Shown: one piece after another, positions 33,161 through 46,545 of the stretch
How the letters are laid out: each line of letters opens with the position of its first letter
How positions within the stretch are numbered: the first letter of the stretch is position 1
Source: Sphagnum magellanicum
Taxonomy: Eukaryota > Streptophyta > Sphagnopsida > Sphagnales > Sphagnaceae
Assembly: GCA_021904315.1 (NCBI GenBank)
Contig: CM038918.1
Coordinates: forward strand, 7,641,349 to 7,705,348
DNA: 64,000 nucleotides
Direction: 5' to 3'
Notes under the pieces: generated by a model
The model's input: the letters and a program-made list of their open reading frames with translations, nothing else
Database searches by the model: none
What the model was told of the DNA's origin: nothing
Made by a program: the position numbers and the translations under genes

Positions 33161-36100
33161 AGTTTTGGAGGCCATTGGCAAGGGGAACATTAATGCCACA
33201 ATGCAAGTGGGAGGCGAATTGTCACACACAACCATCACCCAAGTTTTTCATGTTCCAAAATTGAAAAATGGTTTCATTTCGGTGAGTGTTTTTTTCGAAG
33301 GCTTCAAAGTGGAGTTTGACAAGGATGGTTGTAAGGACAACGATGCTCGAGGAGTTGTTGTGGTGAAAGCACAAAGGGATAATAACTTGTACCTTCTTAA
33401 TGTGAATGTGCGTAAGGAGACAGCACACATTGCAAATTTTTTGGAAGAAGGCGCCATGCTTTGGCATGAAAGATTTGGCCATCTCAACATGGCAAGCTTT
33501 AAGGAGTTAGATGCCATGGTGGATGGCATGAATTTGAAAGAAGTGCCGTTACATCACATTTGTGAAGGATGCGTCAAAGGCAAACATCAAAAAACATCAT
33601 TTCCCAAGGATGGAGTAATAAGGGCTTCACAACTTTTGGAGATTATCCACATTAAAGCATGCGGGCCAATGAAGACTACATTGCATGGTGGAGCACGATA
33701 CTTTCTCACTTTCATTGACAATTTCTCAAGGAAAACTCATGTTTATTTTTTAAAGGCCAAAGGACAAGCGTTTGAAAAATTCAAATAATACAAGGCATTG
33801 GTGGAAAATGAAATTGGTCACAAAATCAAAGTGTTACGATCCCACAACGGAGGAGAACTTTTGTCCAAAAAATTTGACGCATTCCTTGCAGAATGTGGAA
33901 TTTGACAAGAAACAAGTGTGCCCTATTCTACACAACAAAATGGTGTTACTGAACATGCCAATAGAACCATCATGGAGTGTGTGAGAAGCATGATTCTTGC
34001 ACAAGGGTTAGAACTTGAATTTTGGGGTGAAGCGGTGAACATGGCGATGTACATCAAAAATTGATGTCCAACCAACACTCTTGATTCCAAGACCTTTCAA
34101 AAATCATGGAATGGTGGGAAACCTCATGTGTTTCACTCAGAGTATTTGGTTGTAAAGGCACATGTCCCCAATGAGAAGAAGACCAAATTAGAATCCACGT
34201 CCATGTTGTGTGTGTTTTTAGGATATTATGAAGGCACCAAAGCATATCACTTGATGTGTGTGGAAATCAAGAGAATCATCAAAAGTAAAAATGTCATATT
34301 TAGTGAAGGGTCAAAAGAAATAGGTCGTGTGCTCCATCCCAGGAAAGTAAAAAAATGTAATTCTGCATGAAATGTATTGGAAACAACTTGAAAACAAGCA
34401 AGAAATGAAACATTCAAAGTTCATGAAATGGAATAATCGTATTAACTAACAAGAAATCACAAAGGTTGTATGCTTCAAATGCTATAATCACAAAACTATG
34501 GCTTGTAACTACTAACAAGGCTTGAAGATTCTACGTGCACTCAAAACCATGAAAGGAGAGAATGAAAGAAAACTCAAAACCACTCCATTATATACTATCT
34601 CCTAACCCTAAAGTAGCCGCCACTTAACCCTAACCTAGTCATCGCCAAACCCTAACCCTAGCCACCACTTTAACATGGTCGCCACCAAACCCTAACCCTA
34701 GCCGCCGCCAAACCCTAAGTAGTCTCCACTTCTAAACCCTAACCTAACTACAACAGGGACGTGAATACTATTCATCCTTTTGATGAATGTTTAACACATT
34801 CATCAACATTGGGAATTAGAAACGAATAGTATTTCAAACAAAATGTGAATGAAGAAGTTGAAGGAGAAGAACCATTGACTTTTAGTCAGGATAAACCTTT
34901 GAATGAAACAATAACGGAAGGTGTGCAAAGTGAATCCACGCCAAGTTCTTCATCGGAAGAAAAATTTGTTGTTTCAAATGATAAACCATCTAATGAACCT
35001 TCATAACATGTGGCCAGAGGTTTTACCAAAACCTACGGAGTGGATTACAACGAAACTTTTGCGCCCGGCACACAAAATTTACATTTATTCGTTATATTTT
35101 TGCATTAATGGCCTTGGAAGATCCATCAAATGGACGTGAAAACCACATTTCCTTAATGACGAGCCTGAAGAGAAAATTACATGGAGTAACTTCAAGGGTT
35201 TGTGCACCAAGGAGGTGAACATCTTGTGTGTAAGCTTCACAAGTCCTTGTATACTTTGAAATAATCTCCAAGGGCATGGAATCAAAAGTTAGATTTTTTT
35301 ATCAAAATAATTGAATTTATGAATAGTGAAGCGGATCCTAGTGCGTATGTTGCACAAGTGGGAGATGTGAAGTTTTTCATTATGGTCTATTTGGAAGACC
35401 TCATTTTGGTGTGCAACGATCAAAATAAACTTTTGCAAATAAAAAAGGAATTGAATCAAAAGTTTGAAATGAAAGACCTTGGGGAGTTGCATTTCTTTTT
35501 GGGGATGGAGGTAGAAAGGAATCATGATGGACGACTCCTATGCATCAACCAAATCAAATACCTCAAAAAATGTTGAAACATGTTCGAATGGAAGAATGTA
35601 AGCCCATTGGAGTCCCATTTGATCCCAAAGTGAAGTTACAAAGGAATGCGAACGGAAATGATGAATCAAAGGGATTTCCATATCAACAAGCGGTTGGGTC
35701 CTTAATGTACACCATGTTGTGCACACGACCGGACTTGGCATACCTAATAAGTGTGTTGAATTAACACATGGCCAACCTTAGCATGGAGAAATTGATGGCC
35801 TTCAAACGGATCTTTCGATATTTGCAAGGTACGTTGCAAATGAAATTACAATTCGGTGTAACACCATCCAAGGAAGTGCTTGGATATTGTGATGCAGATT
35901 GCGATGGTGATCTTGAAGACAGGAGGTGCACCCCAGGGTTTGTTTTCAGGATCAAGGGGGAGCCATTTCTTGGAGTAGCAAACGACAACCTACAATAGCA
36001 TTGTCCACCACTAAGGCGAAATATATGGTGAACACGCAAGCCACAAAAGAAGCCATATGGATAACAAAATTGATGATGGATTTAGGATACATGGAGGAGA

Positions 36101-36806
36101 AGAAAATGATGGTGATTCGATGTGACAATCACGGTGCGATATCATTGACCAAGAATCCCACATGAACAAAACACATTGATGTATAACATCATTTTGTTCA
36201 AAAACGAATTGAAAATGGAGAAGTTCGATTTGAATATTGTCCAACGGAACACATGGTGGCGGATGTCCTTACCAAGGCATTATCGAAAGAACGACATCAT
36301 AAGTTGATAAACATGTTCAGATTAAAAATTTCATAAAGTGGGAGTGTTCGAAATATTATTCGTTTCTAATTCCCAATGTTGATGAATGTGTTAAACATTC
36401 ATCAAAAGGATGAATAGTATTGTCCTTGTAGTAATTACGTTAAGGTTTAGAAGTGGAAACTACTTAGGGCTTGGTGACAGCTAGGGTTAGGGTTTGGTGG
36501 CGGCTAGGGTTAGGCGACGGCTAAAGTTAGGGTTTAGTGGCGGCTAGGTTGGGTTAAGTGGCGGCTACTTTAAGGTTAGGAGGTAATATATAATGAAATG
36601 GTTTTGAATTGTTTTTCATTCTCTCCTTTCATGATTTGGAGTGCACGTAAAACCTTCAAGCCTTGTTAGTAATTACAAGCCATAGTTTTGTGATTGTAGC
36701 ATTTGAAGCATACAACCTTTGTGATTTCTTGTTAGTTAATAAAATTGTTCCATTTCATAAACCTTGAATGTTTTATTTCTTGTTTTTTTTCAAATTGTTT
36801 CCAATA
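33161..36806 (+). mobile_element. Ty1/Copia fossil C with a nested solo LTR
   Basis: It begins within protease (33161-33330). Gag-pre-integrase and integrase core follow (about 33360-34100, including HHICEGCVKGKHQ), then the linker, interrupted by the solo LTR 34375-34840. RT (about 35010-35760) and RNase H (about 35880-36330) come next, then the 3' LTR (36345-36806). The 5' part is lost, and the element is broken in many places. Confidence 0.85.
34375..34840 (-). repeat. Solo Copia LTR with AAATG target duplication
   Basis: A 466-bp LTR in minus orientation is flanked by a perfect AAATG at 34370-34374 and 34841-34845, within the linker of fossil C. Confidence 0.92.
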
Positions 36807-36900
36807 ACGATCGAGTGGATTTGAAGTGAGGACCTAAAAAATTAACAAGTTTTTCAACTTGAAATTTTCCCACTTGCAATTTCATTTGAGTAAAAAAACA

Positions 36901-39900
36901 TATTACAAACAATTTGAAAACAAGTAAGAAATGAAAGATTCAAGGTTCATGAAATACAATTGTTTTAACTAACAAGAAGATTACAAAGGTTGTATGCTTC
37001 AAATGCTATAATCATAAAACTATGACTTGCAACAAGTAAGAAAGTTTGAAGGTTATATGTGCACTCAAAAACTATGAAAGGAAAGAATGAAAAACTACTC
37101 AAAACCACTCCATTATATATTATCTCCTAACCCTAAAGTAGGCGCCACTTAACCCTAACTTAGCTGGCGTCTAATTCTAGCCGCCACCAAACCCTAACCC
37201 TAGCTACCGCCAAGCCTTAAGTAGTTTCCACTTTTAAACCTTAACCTAAGTACTATAAGGATGTGAATATAGTTCATCCTTTTGATCAATGTTTAACACA
37301 TTCATCAATATTGAAAATTAGAAACGAGTAGTATTCTAACACTCCCACTCTATGAAGTTTCTAATCCGGACATGGTTATCAATTTGTTATGTTGTTCTTT
37401 TGATAATGCCTTAATAAGCACATTTGCCACCATGTCCTCTGTTGAACAATATTTGAAAGTAACTTCATCATTTTCAACTTGTTCTCAAACAAAATGATGT
37501 TGCACATCAATGTGCTTTATTCGAACATGTTGTGTGGGATTCTTTGTCAATGATATTGCACCTTGGTTATCACATCGAATCACCATTGCCTTCTTTTCTT
37601 TCATGTACCCTATTTCCTTGATGAGCTTTGTCATCCATATGGCTTCCTTGGTAGCTTGTGTACTTGCCATGTATTCGGCCTTGGTCATTAACAAAGCGAT
37701 CGTAGGTTATCGTTTGCTACTCCAAAAAATGGCTCCACTTCCCATCATGAATACAAACCCAAGGAAGGAATGCAAGTCGTTCATATTGGAAACAACTTGA
37801 AAACAAGCAAGAAATGAAACATTCAAAGTTCATGAAATGGAACAATCATATTAACTAACAAGAAATCACAAAGGTTGTATGCTTCAAATGTTACAATCAC
37901 AAAACTATGGCTTGTAACTACTAACAAGGCTCGAAGGTTCTACTTGCACTCAAAACCATGAAAGGAGAGAATGAAAGACAAATCAAAACCACTCCATTAT
38001 ATACTATCTCCTAACCCTAAAGTAGCTGCCACTTAACCTTAACCTAACCGCCACCAAACCCTAACCCTAGCCGCCACCAAACCCTAAGTAGTCTCCACTT
38101 TTAAACCCTAACCTAACTACTACAAGGATGTGAATATTATTCATCCTTTTGATGAATGTTTAACACATTCATCAACATTGGGAATTAGAAATGAATAGTA
38201 TTTCTAACAGCTCAGATATTTCATTTCAAACTTTCAAAAAAGTTTCTCCTTTAGTTGCAAAAGCTTCTCTTTATTATTGCACACCAAGATGAGATCATCG
38301 ACGTAGACCACAATGAAAAATTTGAAATCTTTGACTTGTGCAAGGTACACACTAATGTCCACATCAATCCTCACAAATTCGATGCTTTTAAAGAAAACAT
38401 TTAACTTTTGGTTCCAAGCCCTTGGAGATTGTTTCAACCCGTACAATGATTTGTGAAGTTTACACACAAGATGCTCACCTTCTTGTGTGAATCCTTCGGG
38501 TTGTTCCATGTAGATCTCCTCTTCAAGGTCACCATTTAAACATGCAATTTTGACGTCCATTTGGTGAATCTCCATGTCTTCAATGGTCGTTAGTGCAAGG
38601 ATATAACGAATTAACACAAACTTTGCAACGAGTGCAAAAGTTTCAGTGTAATCGACTCCAAATGCTTGGGTGAAACCTCTTGCCACAAGTCTGGCCTTGT
38701 AACGTTCAACTTCACCATCGACCCCATGTTTGATTTTGAACACCCATTTGCAAGAAATGGGTTTCCTACCCTTAGGGAGTGGCACTAAGGACCAAGTGTT
38801 GTTGACAACAAGAAAGTCATATTCTTCTTGCATGGTAATCTCCCACTTCTTTGCATCTTTGCCATTCAACGCTTCGTCCACGATTTGAGGTTCTTTGGAA
38901 AAAGCGATGGTGGCCCGTTCCACCTCTTTGGTGGCCACCCACCAATCACGAGGCTACTCTTTACATTGTCTTTGGGGCCTTTCTCTTCGTCCATCTTGTT
39001 ATGGTTCATTCAAACCTTCATCTTGTGGTGTAGCAAAAAAATTTCGGAAGAAGAATTTGATGTAGATTCATCACCTTCCACGTCTTCTGCTGGTCTCGCC
39101 TTCAAAGATATACGATTTGCATTCTTGACAAGTTCATCATCATTCACGACTTCATCCACAACATGTTCTACTTGCTTTGAAAGGGGTGTATTATCATGAA
39201 CACCTTCTACTTCTTTTGTCCTTTCTAAGAACAAAACATCGCGACTCTTGATGATCCTTTTGGTTTCTACACACATCAAGCGATATGCTTTTGGGCCTTG
39301 ACAATACCCCAAAAATGCACAAGGTATGGATTTGGACTTTAATTTGCTTATCTTTTCATCAAGAATGTGGGCATATGTTTTATAACCGAAAATTCTCAAA
39401 TGAGATACATTAGGCTTTATATCGGTCCAGGTTTTTTGAAGGGTTTTTGAATCAAGAGCTTTTGTTGGGCATCGATTATTGATGTAAACCGCTTTGTTCA
39501 CCGCTTCGGCCCAAAACTCCAAGTCAAGTCCTTGTGCACGAATCATGCTTTTAGCGCACTCCATGATGGTCCTATTGGCTCATTCCGTAACTCCATTTTG
39601 TTGTGGTGTGTAAAGTGCACTTGTTTGTCGTTGGATTCCACATTCATGCAAGAAGTCGTCAAACTTTTTGGACACAAACTGCCCTCCCTTGTCGGATCGC
39701 AAGGTTTTGATCTTCATGTCAATTTGATTCTCTAGCAAGGCCTTGTATGCCGTGAATTTCTCAAACACCTCTCCTTTGGCGTTCAAAAGGTAAACATGGG
39801 TTATTTTCAAAAAGTCATCGATGAAAGTGACAAAATATCGTGCTCCACCATGTGATGTGGTCTTCATCGGTCCACACACATCGCTATGCACAAGTTCCAA

Positions 39901-40805
39901 AAGCTTGGAAGCCCTAGTCATTTCATCTTTAAGAAAAGATGTCCTTTGATGTTTGCCTTTAATGCAAGCTTCACACACATTGTGCAATTGCACTTCTTTC
40001 AAATTCATGCCATTGACCATTTTCTCCAACTTCAAAAGGCTTGCCATGTTGAGGTGGCCGAATTTTTGGTGCCAAAGTGTAGCTCTTTCATTCGAAGATT
40101 TTGCCACATTCTTACTCTCCATTTGAACATTGACGTTGAGAAGATACAAGTTTTTATCCCTTCGTGCTTGCGCCACAACGATTCCATGGACATTGTTCAC
40201 CTAATGACCATCCTGTCAAAATCCACTTTCAAGCCTTTCAAATTGATTTTGCTAACAAAAATGAGACTATTCTTCATTTGGGGAACATGAAGAACTTGAG
40301 TGATGGTTGTAAACACTCTACCTCCAACTTGCATTGTGGCCTTGATGCTCCCTTTGCCAATGGCCTCCAAAATGGTGTACACCTTACGTGCAACAATGGA
40401 TTCATAGTGGTGAACCACTTTCGTTCAAACATCATGTGTTGTGTTGCATCGTAATCAATGATCCAATCATACGTTGTATGATCATTGACATTCAAGGCAG
40501 CACAAACATTTGTTCTTGATCTTCACAAGCTTGGTTTACTTCTTTTTTATCATCACTCTTTTTCTTTAAACAATTCTTCAAAAAATGATGGGGCTTTTTG
40601 TAATTAAAGCAAAGCTTTTCATTTGCCTTATGGGTTTTGGTAAACAATGTAACATTTTTCGTACTTTCACTTTTTTTTTTTGGGAACCTCGTGAAGCAAT
40701 GAGTGACAATGAACAACTTTGGTGGACATGGATACAAACTCATGAGCAAGTTATCAAAAGATGGGGGAAGGCTCATGAGACGTGTACATGGTACTTTTCA
40801 TGAGC
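36901..40805 (-). mobile_element. Ty1/Copia fossil D with a nested solo LTR
   Basis: Read on the minus strand from the right, a gag zinc-knuckle region (about 40560-40780) is followed by protease (about 40200-40495). Gag-pre-integrase and integrase core come next (about 39580-40190), then the linker (about 39010-39560). RT (38234-38938) carries YVDDLILV. RNase H (about 37342-37780) and the 3' LTR (36901-37341) close it. A solo LTR at 37784-38209 interrupts it. The 5' LTR and leader are missing, and it is broken in several places. Confidence 0.85.
37784..38209 (-). repeat. Solo Copia LTR with imperfect target duplication
   Basis: A 426-bp LTR in minus orientation is flanked by GTTCA and GCTCA (one change). 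It is nested in fossil D and lies in the same orientation as its host. Confidence 0.85.
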
Positions 40806-43076
40806 ATTCCCTAGTAAACTTCACAAGTCATTGTATGTGTTGAAATAATCTCTAAGGGCTTGGAACTAAAAGTTAATTGCTTTCTTTAAAAGCATTGAAT
40901 TTGTGAGGAATGATGCAGACTTTAACGTGTACCTTGCGCAAGTCAAAGATTTCAAATTTTTCATTGTGGTCTACGTCGATGATCTCATCTTGGTGTGTAA
41001 TAATAAGGAGAAGCTTTTGCATCTAAAGGAAGAACTTTCTTGAAAGTTTGAAGTGAAAGATCTGAGCGACTTGCATTCCTTCCTTGGGTTTGTATTCATG
41101 ATGGGAAGTGGAGCCATTTTTTGGAGTAGCAAACGACAACCCACAATCGCTTTGTTAACGACCAAGGCCGAATACATGGCAACTACGCAAGCTACCAAGG
41201 AAGCCATATGGATGACAAAGCTCATGAAGGAATTAGGGTACATGAAAGAGAAGAAGGCGATGGTGATTCGATGTGACAATCAAGGTGTAATATCATTAAC
41301 AAAGAATCCCATGCAAAATGCTCGAATAAAACACATTGATGTGCAACATCGTTTTGTTCGAGAACCAGTTGAAAATGATGAAGTTACTTTCGAATATTGT
41401 TCAACAGAGGACATGGTGGCAAATGTCCCTACTAAGGATTCACACAAGAAGGTGAACATCTTGTGTGTAAATTTCACAAGTCATTGTACGGGTTCAAACA
41501 ATCTTCTAAGGCTTGGAACCAAAAGTTAGATGCTTTCTTGAAAAACATCGAGTTTGTGAGGAATGACGCGGACTTTAGTGTGTATGTTGCGCAAGTCGAA
41601 GATGTCAAATTTTTCATTGTTGCCTACATCGATGATTTCATCTTGGTGTCCAATAATAAGGACAAGCTTTTGCAAGTGAAGGAAAAAATTTCTCGAAAGT
41701 TCACAATGAAAGATCTTGGCGACTTCCATTTCTTCCTTGGCATGGAAGTGGAAATGGATCGTGCACAACGTTTTCTTTACGTCAACCAAATTGGGTATTT
41801 CAAGGAGATTCTCAAATGCTTTCGCATGGAGGATTACAAAGCCATCGGAGTGCCACTTGATCCCAAGACAAAGTTGAAGAATAATGAGAACAAGGATGTT
41901 GAGATGGTGAAGGCTCCTTATAAACAAGCTATGGGATCTCTCATGTTTGGCAAGTTGTGTACTTGGCCGAATTTGGCATATCCAATAAGTGTCGTGAGTC
42001 AACACATGGCTAATCCAAGCCTAGAACATTGGATTGTGGTCAAGCACATTTTTCGATACTTGCAAGCATTTTGCAATTCCAATTACACTTCGAAGGATTA
42101 CCACCTTAAGATTTGGTTGGATATTGTGATGTAAATTGGGCCAGTGACCTTGAAGATAGGAGATCCACCACATGGTTTGTATTCATGATGGGAGGTGGAG
42201 GCATTTCTTGGATTAGCAAACGACAACCTACAATCGCTTTATTAACGATCGAGGCCAAATACATGGCAAGTACGCAAGCTACCAAGGTAGCCATATGGAT
42301 GACAAAGCTCATGAAGGATCATGGTACATGAAAAAGAAGAAGGCAATGTTGATTTGATGTGACAACCAAGGTGCAATGTCATTGACGAAGAATCCCATGC
42401 AACATGCTCAAACAAAGCACATTGATGTGGAACATCATTTTGTTCAAAAATGAGTTGAAAATGGTGAAGTTACCTTCGAATATTGTTCAACAAAGTACAT
42501 GGTGGTGAATGTGCTTACTAAGGAATTACCAAAAGAACAACATTACAAATTGATATCCATGTTCAGATTAGAAACTTCATAGAATGAAAGTGTTAGAAAC
42601 ACTATTCATTTCTAATTCTCAATTTTGATGAATGTGTTAAACATTCATCAAAAGGATGAATAGTATTCGCATCTTTATAGTAGTTAGGTTAAGGTTTAGA
42701 ACTTGAAACTATTTAGGGCTTGGCGATGGCTAGGGTTAGGGTTTGGTGGCGGCTAAGGTTAGGCAACGACTAGGGTTAGGGTTTGGTGGCGGTTAAGGTT
42801 AGGCGATGGCCAGGGTTAAGGTTTGGTGGCGGCTAGGTTAGGGTTGGGAGATAATATATAATGGAGTGGTTTTGAGTGGTCTTTCATTCTTTCCTTTCAA
42901 GGTTTTTGAGTGCATATAGAACCTTGAAGCTTTGTTACTTGTTGCAAGTCATAGTTTTGTGATTGTAGCATTTGAAACATACAACCTTTGTAATCTTCTT
43001 GTTAGGTAATACAATTGTTCCATTTCATGAACCTTGAATCTTTCATTTCTTGCTTATTTTCAAGTTGTTTCCAATA
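40806..43076 (+). mobile_element. Two joined Copia 3' fragments (fossil E) with 3' LTR
   Basis: Two successive plus-strand RT-to-RNase H fragments of the same family are present, about 40806-41445 and 41446-42590. Both carry RNase H wording of the ATKEAIWMTKLMKELG type or close to it. The second ends in the 3' LTR 42591-43076. Both lack gag, protease and integrase, and both are broken. Confidence 0.8.
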
Positions 43077-44656
43077 CATATGTGTTGTGATATTAATATA
43101 AGTTGGAGGTGGTGTATAAGTACTATCTATAACACACCATGGTAGTCAATCACAAGTCGACCTTTGTCATGGCCAGAAGGGACCCTATACCAAATACAAT
43201 TGAGAAGAGGGTAAAGGAGAACTCCATGGAAGCATGGCTGTGGGCACAAAGGCTAGAGGATCTACTAGAAAGTTATGTAGTCAAAGATGTAATAAAATAA
43301 GCAATGACATCAATAATTTGGTGCTGCACAACAAAAGGGCCAAATCTACATGTGGCCAAAGCACATTTTGGAAAGACCCCATCGCATTATAAGTGTCATT
43401 TTTAGAGTAGATCATTTTGTAAGATAGCTTCATAAAAAACCGACAAATTTGATGCCATGCAAATTCCAACAACACTTGCAACATCCACTAGTCCTAGGGA
43501 AGGACAAAGCATATCAAAAGTTTTGGCAAGGAGTAGTGCCAAGGGAGAATTCTACATCAAAGGTTGACTCCAATGACAATATTGATGACCTTTTAACCCC
43601 AACCAACATCTTTTGATCTTAGGTGGTAGCTCCGAACAAAGAATATATTTACTCAAAAATTTGATGACCTTGTTGCATATTAAGGTCCTAAGGGGGCGAG
43701 GGATAATGTTAGGAATACAACATTTACCAAATAGGGAGTACTGTGTAGTAGTAGAAGTTTCGGTAATGGCCTTGTTGAATCAAGGCAGTTTATTTGTCGA
43801 ATTAAGCTATAGCTAGTTTAGGGTAAACACCTTATTGATATTTAATAGTGTTATATTCGACAGGACCTACCCAATTTCAGCTATTAGCACGTTTACCTAC
43901 CAAGCTCATGGGTTTGTCAAAACGACATAAGCTTAGTTATCTGACGGTTTGAAAATACAAGGAGGAGGATGGAGATATAAGGGGAGGTAGGGAGTAGTTT
44001 TTACCAAGTACCTTAGGATGAATGATACTCATGTACTCAAATTTAATAATACACACTTCATTAATTCATGGTCATGAGATGTTTTTTGTATGAATGTTCC
44101 AGCTTTCACATTGCTTGCTAGTAGTAGTTTGCAACTTATAACATGTCTTAACTACTCATGTATGTGGTACTACATGTAGTTTGGTAGATAAGAACCCAAC
44201 AATGATGTACACCAAACCACATCAAAACCATCACTAATAGCTAGGCTTACCTATTATTGGGCGGACAACACCCTTTTCGTCCTCCTCACAACTTGTTTCC
44301 ATGAACCACCTTATGATATGGTGTCCCTTAAGTGGGAACCATTTTTGTAACAACATATCTACTACATGGTCCACATACAATATAAGTGGCTCAGTACCCC
44401 ATGGCAGCCACTTCTCCATGTTGAACTTCAAGCCTTGGAAGAGCACTCTTGCGTATTGATGTTTTCCCCCTTTTCTGTTGCTACAATAAGCAAGGCTACC
44501 ATTTTGCTACATAATGTCTATCTATTTTTCAACTACACCATTTGGAGGATTGCACCTACCCTTTGGATGTACCTTCTTTTCACTTTTACAACCAACCAAC
44601 CCTTCTTTCCTAGCACTACTGTTTCATCCACTAGGTTTTTCCACATCTTTGGTATA
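43077..44656. other. Non-Copia island within the retroelement cluster, unassigned
   Basis: Between two Copia LTR pieces lies 1.58 kb unlike the surrounding family. Open frames at 43613-43816 (plus), 44234-44446 (minus) and 44366-44710 (plus) have no domain I recognise. It may be the original insertion target or part of another repeat. Confidence 0.5.
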
Positions 44657-46248
44657 ACCTTTGTAATCTTCTTGTTAGTTAATACAATTGTTCCATTTCA
44701 TGAACCTTGAATCTTTCATTTCTTGCTTGTTTTCAAATTCTTTCCAATAGGTTATGGGCCCACATCAAGCAAGAAAAAAGATATTGTGTTAGAATAAGAA
44801 GTAGTGAAAGGTTTTGGGCTTGTATTGAATCCTTTTTGAGAGAAGGAGTTTTAGTTTGCAAAGTGAGTGGGAGGTCATTTCCAAGTGGTGGCATACAAGG
44901 AGCTTGCAACTTTTCCAAGTGAGTGGGGGTATGGAAGAGACTTCTTCAAAGTGTTATAGGATCTCAAGTGTCGAAGAGTGTTCTTTAAATCTTTAAATTT
45001 CAAGTTTCAAGTTTGAAAAAATGTGGAAGAGAGTTCTTCGAATTGCTGAGAGTTTGACCTTCAAGATTGAGGTGTGTGCAAGAGAGGTTTTTTTAAGTTG
45101 TTGAAACCTTCAAGTTTCAAGTGTGTCAAAGAGAGTTATTCGCCAATGATACAAGTTTCAAGTCAAATTTCAGGTTTGTGCAAGCAAGTTTTTCAAGTGT
45201 TTGAGGGTTTTTTGTAAAGGTTTTGTTTTGTGACATATAGCAATTGAGTGGGAGACATTTCAAGTGAGGTTTTCAAACATTAGCAAGTTTTTCAACTTGA
45301 AATTTTCCCACTTGTAATTCCAAAGCGACTAGGGTTTAGGGTTGAGGGAATCATATTCTTCTTACATTGTGCACTCCCACTCCTTGGAATTTTCACATGT
45401 CAATACTTCTTTAGTATTTTGGGGCTCCTAAAAAATGCAACGATGGCACGTTCCACCTCCTTGGTGGCAATCCACCAATCTCGACGCATTCCCTTCGTTG
45501 CCTTTGAGGTCCTTCCTTCGGCACATGTTGTGAATGTTCATTAAATGGGTTGTCATTCGAACCAACAAATTCTTCTTTCGATGAAGAACCTGGCATGGAT
45601 TCACCTTGCTTTTGCATTGCTTTGTAAACATCTTGCCAAATGCCCAACTTGCACACATTCAATATTGTGACACATGGTGGCGAATGTCCTTACCAAGGCA
45701 TTATCCAAAGAACGACATCATAAGTTGATAAACATGTTGGGATTAGAAATTTCATAGAGTGGGAATGTTAGAAATACTATTCATTTTTAATTCCCAATGT
45801 TGATGAATGTGTTAAACATTCATCAAAAGGATGAATAATATTCACATCTTTGTAGTAATTAGGTTATGGTTTAGAAGTGGAGGCTACTTAGGGCTTGGTA
45901 GTGGCTAGGGTTTGGTGGTGGCTAGGGTCAGGGTTAGGGCGGCAGCTAGGGTTAGGCGATGGCTATGGTTAATGTTTGGTGGGGCTAGGTTAGGGTTAAG
46001 TGGCGGCTATTTTAGGGTTAGGGAATCATATATAATGGTGTGGTTTTGAGTTGTCTTTCATTCTCTCCTTTCATGTTTTTGAATGCATGTAGAACCTTGA
46101 AACCTTGTTAGTAGTTGCAAGCCATAGTTTTGTGATTGTAACATTTGAAACATACAACCCTTGTGATTTCTTGTTAGTTAATATGATTCTTCCATTTCAT
46201 GAACCTTGAATGTTTCATCTTTTGCTTGTTTTCAAGTTGTTTCCAATA
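44657..46248. mobile_element. Copia fragment mosaic (fossil F)
   Basis: Pieces of the same Copia family are stitched together: the 3' end of an LTR (44657-44749), its leader on the plus strand (44750-about 45345), an RT-proximal linker piece on the minus strand (about 45346-45665), a short RNase H tail on the plus strand (45666-45765), and a full-length LTR 45766-46248 (plus). The switches of orientation point to rearrangement or ectopic recombination among copies. Confidence 0.75.
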
Positions 46249-46545
46249 AGGTGTATCCCGACTAAAAATAAATGGTTCTTCTCCTTCAACCTCTTCATTA
46301 ACAATTTCATGCACAACTACATTTTCTACTTTCTTGGGATGGAGCACATCACCTATTTCTTTTAACCCTTCAATGAACACCACATCCTTACTTTTGATGA
46401 TTTTTTTGGTTTTCACACACATCAAGTGATATGCTTTGGTGTTTTCATAATATCCTAAAAGCACAAGGCATGGACTTGAACTCTAGTTTGGTCTTCTTCT
46501 CATCGGGGACATGTGTAAAGGCTTTATAACAAAAGACCCTAAAAT
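46249..46545 (-). mobile_element. Copia integrase-linker fragment (fossil G)
   Basis: A short minus-strand piece matches the conserved linker, with YHLMCVKTKKIIKSKDVVFI, that follows integrase in all copies here. It sits between two LTRs and has no other parts. Confidence 0.75.
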
